From positions 1-24,902 of IMG/VR virus record IMGVR_UViG_3300009182_000301: 24,902 bases of DNA. The stretch is one strand, 5' to 3'. Position numbers and translations under genes: made by a program. Shown piece after piece: positions 23,901 to 24,902 of this stretch; position 1 is the first letter of the stretch; the number at the start of each line of letters is the position of its first letter. The notes beneath the pieces are model-generated. The model had not been told where the DNA came from, searched no databases, and saw only the letters and a program-made list of their open reading frames with translations. The stretch comes from a virus.

Positions 23901-24902
23901 TGGTGGTGGAGCAACTGGAATAAGCTCTTCTGCTTTCGGTGGTAATGGTTTTAACAATACAGGTATATTAGGTGTTGCTCAAGATGGGTTATTAGCAATA
24001 GGTGTTAAAGGTGCTTTAGACACTTCAGAATTTGGAGGTATAACTACAGGTATTGGAGGTTATTTTGATGCTAGAGCAATTGGTGGTTATAGCACCCCAT
24101 TAAGTGCATATTCAGTTCAATTACTTGACGGGACTGAAGGTGTTAACAAAGTTTTATTATCCACGACATCTGATGGTAAAGCCAACTGGTCAAGTACACT
24201 AACAGGTTTAACAAATGTTAGGTCAACAACAATATCTGCAACAACATATAACAATCTTCCATCATTTAGTGGAGGGACTATTACGGGTTTAACCATCAAC
24301 GGTAATTTAACTGTAACGGGTAATACTTCATTACAAGCATTAACTGCAACAACAATATCTGCAACAACTTTATCATCACCATTCACAACAGGTTCGGTTA
24401 TATTTCAGGGAAGTGGAGGAACTTTATCACAGAATAATTCTAATTTCTTTTGGGACAATACAAATAATCGTTTAGGTATTTTAACAAGTAGTCCCTCATA
24501 TGGATTAGATGTTAGTGGAACGGCGAGGGTGCAGAATCATTTTTACCAAAGTTCTGGATTTGCTTTAATCAGTTTAGGTAATACTCTAAATCTACGTTCA
24601 AACATAGCAGGTGGTAGCGGATATATTATAGATGCTCAAAGTTATAATACTTTAAATAGCCCTAATAATGAGCAAGGATTTGCAAACTTTTTAGGTACGT
24701 ACGCTCCAACATCAGCAAGTGGAACACCTTCTTTTAACGCTCTAAAAGTAACTCCTACAATCAACCAAACAGGTGGCTCGAGTGGAGTTACAAGAGGAAT
24801 TTATGTTAATCCAACGATATCGGCAGCGACAGATTTTAGAGCGATAGAAACAACTATTGGGAATGTAATGTTAAACACTGTAAGTGGTAATACACTTATT
24901 GG
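20992..24902 (+). CDS. Long trimeric tail fibre with YadA-head-like repeats (3' end outside window)
   Basis: The frame from ATG 20992 is open to the last base: 1303 codons with no stop, checked line by line. Residues about 1-190 (starting MSFPYKNPISSIQVNGTQTV) are non-repetitive and probably attach to the baseplate. Two blocks follow that match YadA-head (Hep/Hag-type) left-handed beta-roll repeats, with S-x-V-x-GG-x-x-NT-x-S-G units: residues about 225-470 and about 540-710. From about residue 710, three copies of a 48-residue TISATTY/LTINGNLTVTG module alternate with other beta-rich parts, and the visible end (SYGLDVSGTARVQ and NRLGI segments) is typical of trimeric fibre shafts that end in a chaperone or receptor-binding tip. 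It has no TATTTAT box or Shine-Dalgarno and starts 9 nt after the previous stop, so it is probably cotranscribed. Confidence 0.88.
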   Translation, partial: MSFPYKNPISSIQVNGTQTVPRNNTYGTTFSVNNTGGYMEVYSLSDLYYTIPSGTTGSIEYSGNTIPIEFTKGTGAAWSPNVITLASDNISSGRRRLGMLVYVYEQDQVYQYYINNYETLFNAATASTGCVRISDFGTTINNKTAAGQSFINAWTGNTIEDVSGATHATAVWRKFSSGASSGGTSGTSLYITGTGINSTVRCGVNNTAAGDFGGALAGSGNTASGKYSFVGGGKNNTASNAYSTVGGGYSNTAIGDDSTVSGGQSNTSSGCRSTVSGGYLNTSSNYYSTVSGGRNNTSSGNGSTVSGGYCNTSSGTTSTISGGYCNINGGDSAFIGAGRCNTMVGITGGIIGGGSTNTVSSNYSVIGGGAGNTVSGYISFVGGGSSNTASGDYSNVSGGRFNTVSGYKSTISGGYCNSASGNYSFIGGGNQNTISTYPSFSSILNGCLNTISGASKMSNSVVIGGLNNIISDSFIGVFGCNIVASCPNTFYTNNFCSCGSIYSSTLSSGQAVCSSTNGLLTNYTPVSSVIIQGTCTTSSIRCGVANNATADFSASLAGTGNTASGLASVVVGGAFNNTYSTYSFVGGGIGNKSCGSSASVVGGGLNTSCCSYSFIGGGLQNITSGVTSSVVGGCKNTAGGNCSFIGGGTLNIITSGGSSSFIGTGRGNTVSGNYSMVLGGSGNTVSGSFSSAIGCGLNATANCTLYTNNIITGTISATTYNNLPSFSGGSITGLTINGNLTVTGNTSLQALTATTISATTYFNLPVSAVTSGTGISASTSNGVVTITNTLPDQTVTITGGTNIQIVSSYPNFGVNFTGTTGSNFTGGTVSGATNFTGGLSANTISATTYNNLPSFSGGTITGLTINGNLTVTGNTSLQALTATTISATTYSNLPFSGTVRGGGTSNYIPKWTGTTALGNSQIQDDGTNIGVSVAPSASYKMYVYSSVNSTTLNVQNQASGGIGISSLVNGGGGATGISSSAFGGNGFNNTGILGVAQDGLLAIGVKGALDTSEFGGITTGIGGYFDARAIGGYSTPLSAYSVQLLDGTEGVNKVLLSTTSDGKANWSSTLTGLTNVRSTTISATTYNNLPSFSGGTITGLTINGNLTVTGNTSLQALTATTISATTLSSPFTTGSVIFQGSGGTLSQNNSNFFWDNTNNRLGILTSSPSYGLDVSGTARVQNHFYQSSGFALISLGNTLNLRSNIAGGSGYIIDAQSYNTLNSPNNEQGFANFLGTYAPTSASGTPSFNALKVTPTINQTGGSSGVTRGIYVNPTISAATDFRAIETTIGNVMLNTVSGNTLI
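21673..21984 (+). repeat. 45-bp tandem repeats coding YadA-head-like beta-roll units
   Basis: In-register 45-bp units start at 21673, 21718, 21763, 21808, 21853 and 21898, with a 42-bp unit at 21943. Four consecutive units open with TCAACCGTAAG or its near-identical form and contain ACACCTCAAGT or a close variant. DNA conservation far beyond protein need suggests recent amplification. More diverged units continue to about 22300. Confidence 0.88.
22597..23070 (+). repeat. Second YadA-head-like repeat block, duplicated from the first
   Basis: The opening of this block (IRCGV, then an LAGTGNTASG segment) mirrors that of the first block (VRCGV, then LAGSGNTASG) with the RCG codons at 22612 and 21592, an offset of 1020 nt. 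Units here are more diverged and richer in SFIGGG than STVSGG. Confidence 0.75.
23131..23274 (+). repeat. 48-codon fibre shaft module, copy 1
   Basis: First of three 144-bp modules reading from TISATTY through GLTINGNLTVTGN to a second TISATTY. Compared with copy 2 there are about 16 base differences but only one amino acid change (Ser for Thr after SGG). Confidence 0.88.
23518..23661 (+). repeat. 48-codon fibre shaft module, copy 2
   Basis: Same 144-bp module, in frame, starting 387 nt after copy 1. The last third is almost identical in DNA to copy 1, while the middle differs at many third positions. Confidence 0.88.
24229..24372 (+). repeat. 48-codon fibre shaft module, copy 3
   Basis: Same module again, 711 nt after copy 2. 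The protein equals copy 2 except that the final Tyr is replaced by Leu, where a new segment begins. Codons differ from both other copies at many third positions. Confidence 0.88.

Noticed and set aside
21849-24386. Several open frames on the minus strand, rich in Pro and Val
   Set aside because: They are shadows of the repetitive Gly/Thr/Ser-coding fibre gene, whose + frame is open throughout; their composition is what the complement of ACA, GGT and GTA codons gives, and none has a plausible start context.
1-24902. Alternative genetic code with a reassigned stop, as in some large gut phages
   Set aside because: All long frames are uninterrupted under the standard code and end in TAA or TGA; no broken gene is rescued by reading a stop as sense.

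Overview
The window looks like part of the genome of a large, AT-rich, contractile-tailed (T4-like) bacteriophage. All genes lie on the + strand, are tightly packed, and most encode virion structural proteins. The most recognisable are a GPW/gp25-family baseplate wedge protein, a gp6/baseplate-J-like wedge protein, a protein with a gpI/gp7-like core and a trimeric-type tail fibre. Three independent signs point to a host in the Bacteroidota: a tail gene built from about seven SprB-type repeats (a family best known from gliding adhesins of Flavobacterium and relatives), the absence of Shine-Dalgarno sequences before every gene, and low GC. No host or phage species can be named from sequence alone.

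Layout. 1-1014: C-terminal half of a class Ia ribonucleotide reductase large subunit (NrdA), then a rho-independent terminator. 1077-1844: a flavodoxin-fold, FMN-reductase-like protein with an odd N-terminal helix, then a second terminator. 1917-4218: gp25-like and gp6-like baseplate wedge proteins. 4279-13864: four genes overlapping by 1 or 8 nt. They encode a giant 1847-aa structural protein with an internal block of membrane-spanning helices, a 615-aa structural protein, a protein with a Thr-linked inserted module, and a PKD-domain protein. 13916-17775: a 301-aa unknown and a 984-aa gpI/gp7-like protein, in TAATG overlap. 17777-20982: the SprB-repeat protein, then a protein with one SprB-like unit, a Thr/Pro linker and a C-terminal domain. 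20992 to the window end: a very long tail fibre gene (more than 1303 codons, 3' end outside the window) with two YadA-head-like repeat blocks and three copies of a 48-residue shaft module.

How it fits together. The gp25, gp6 and gpI/gp7 homologues would form the conserved wedge core of a contractile baseplate. The genes around them appear to decorate that core with modules normally seen in bacterial surface adhesins: a carboxypeptidase-regulatory-like domain, PKD, SprB repeats, Thr- and Thr/Pro-rich linkers and YadA-like beta-rolls. The fibre and linker genes carry near-perfect tandem DNA repeats, which suggests ongoing length or sequence variation at the host-contacting end. NrdA and the flavoprotein, each cut off by a terminator, are probably expressed separately from the morphogenesis block.

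Regulation. All five intergenic gaps longer than 15 nt that precede a gene contain the heptamer TATTTAT, in three cases 4-5 nt from the start codon. It is a candidate late-promoter or translation-initiation element. No gap exceeds 75 nt, and no tRNA, CRISPR array or insertion sequence was seen.
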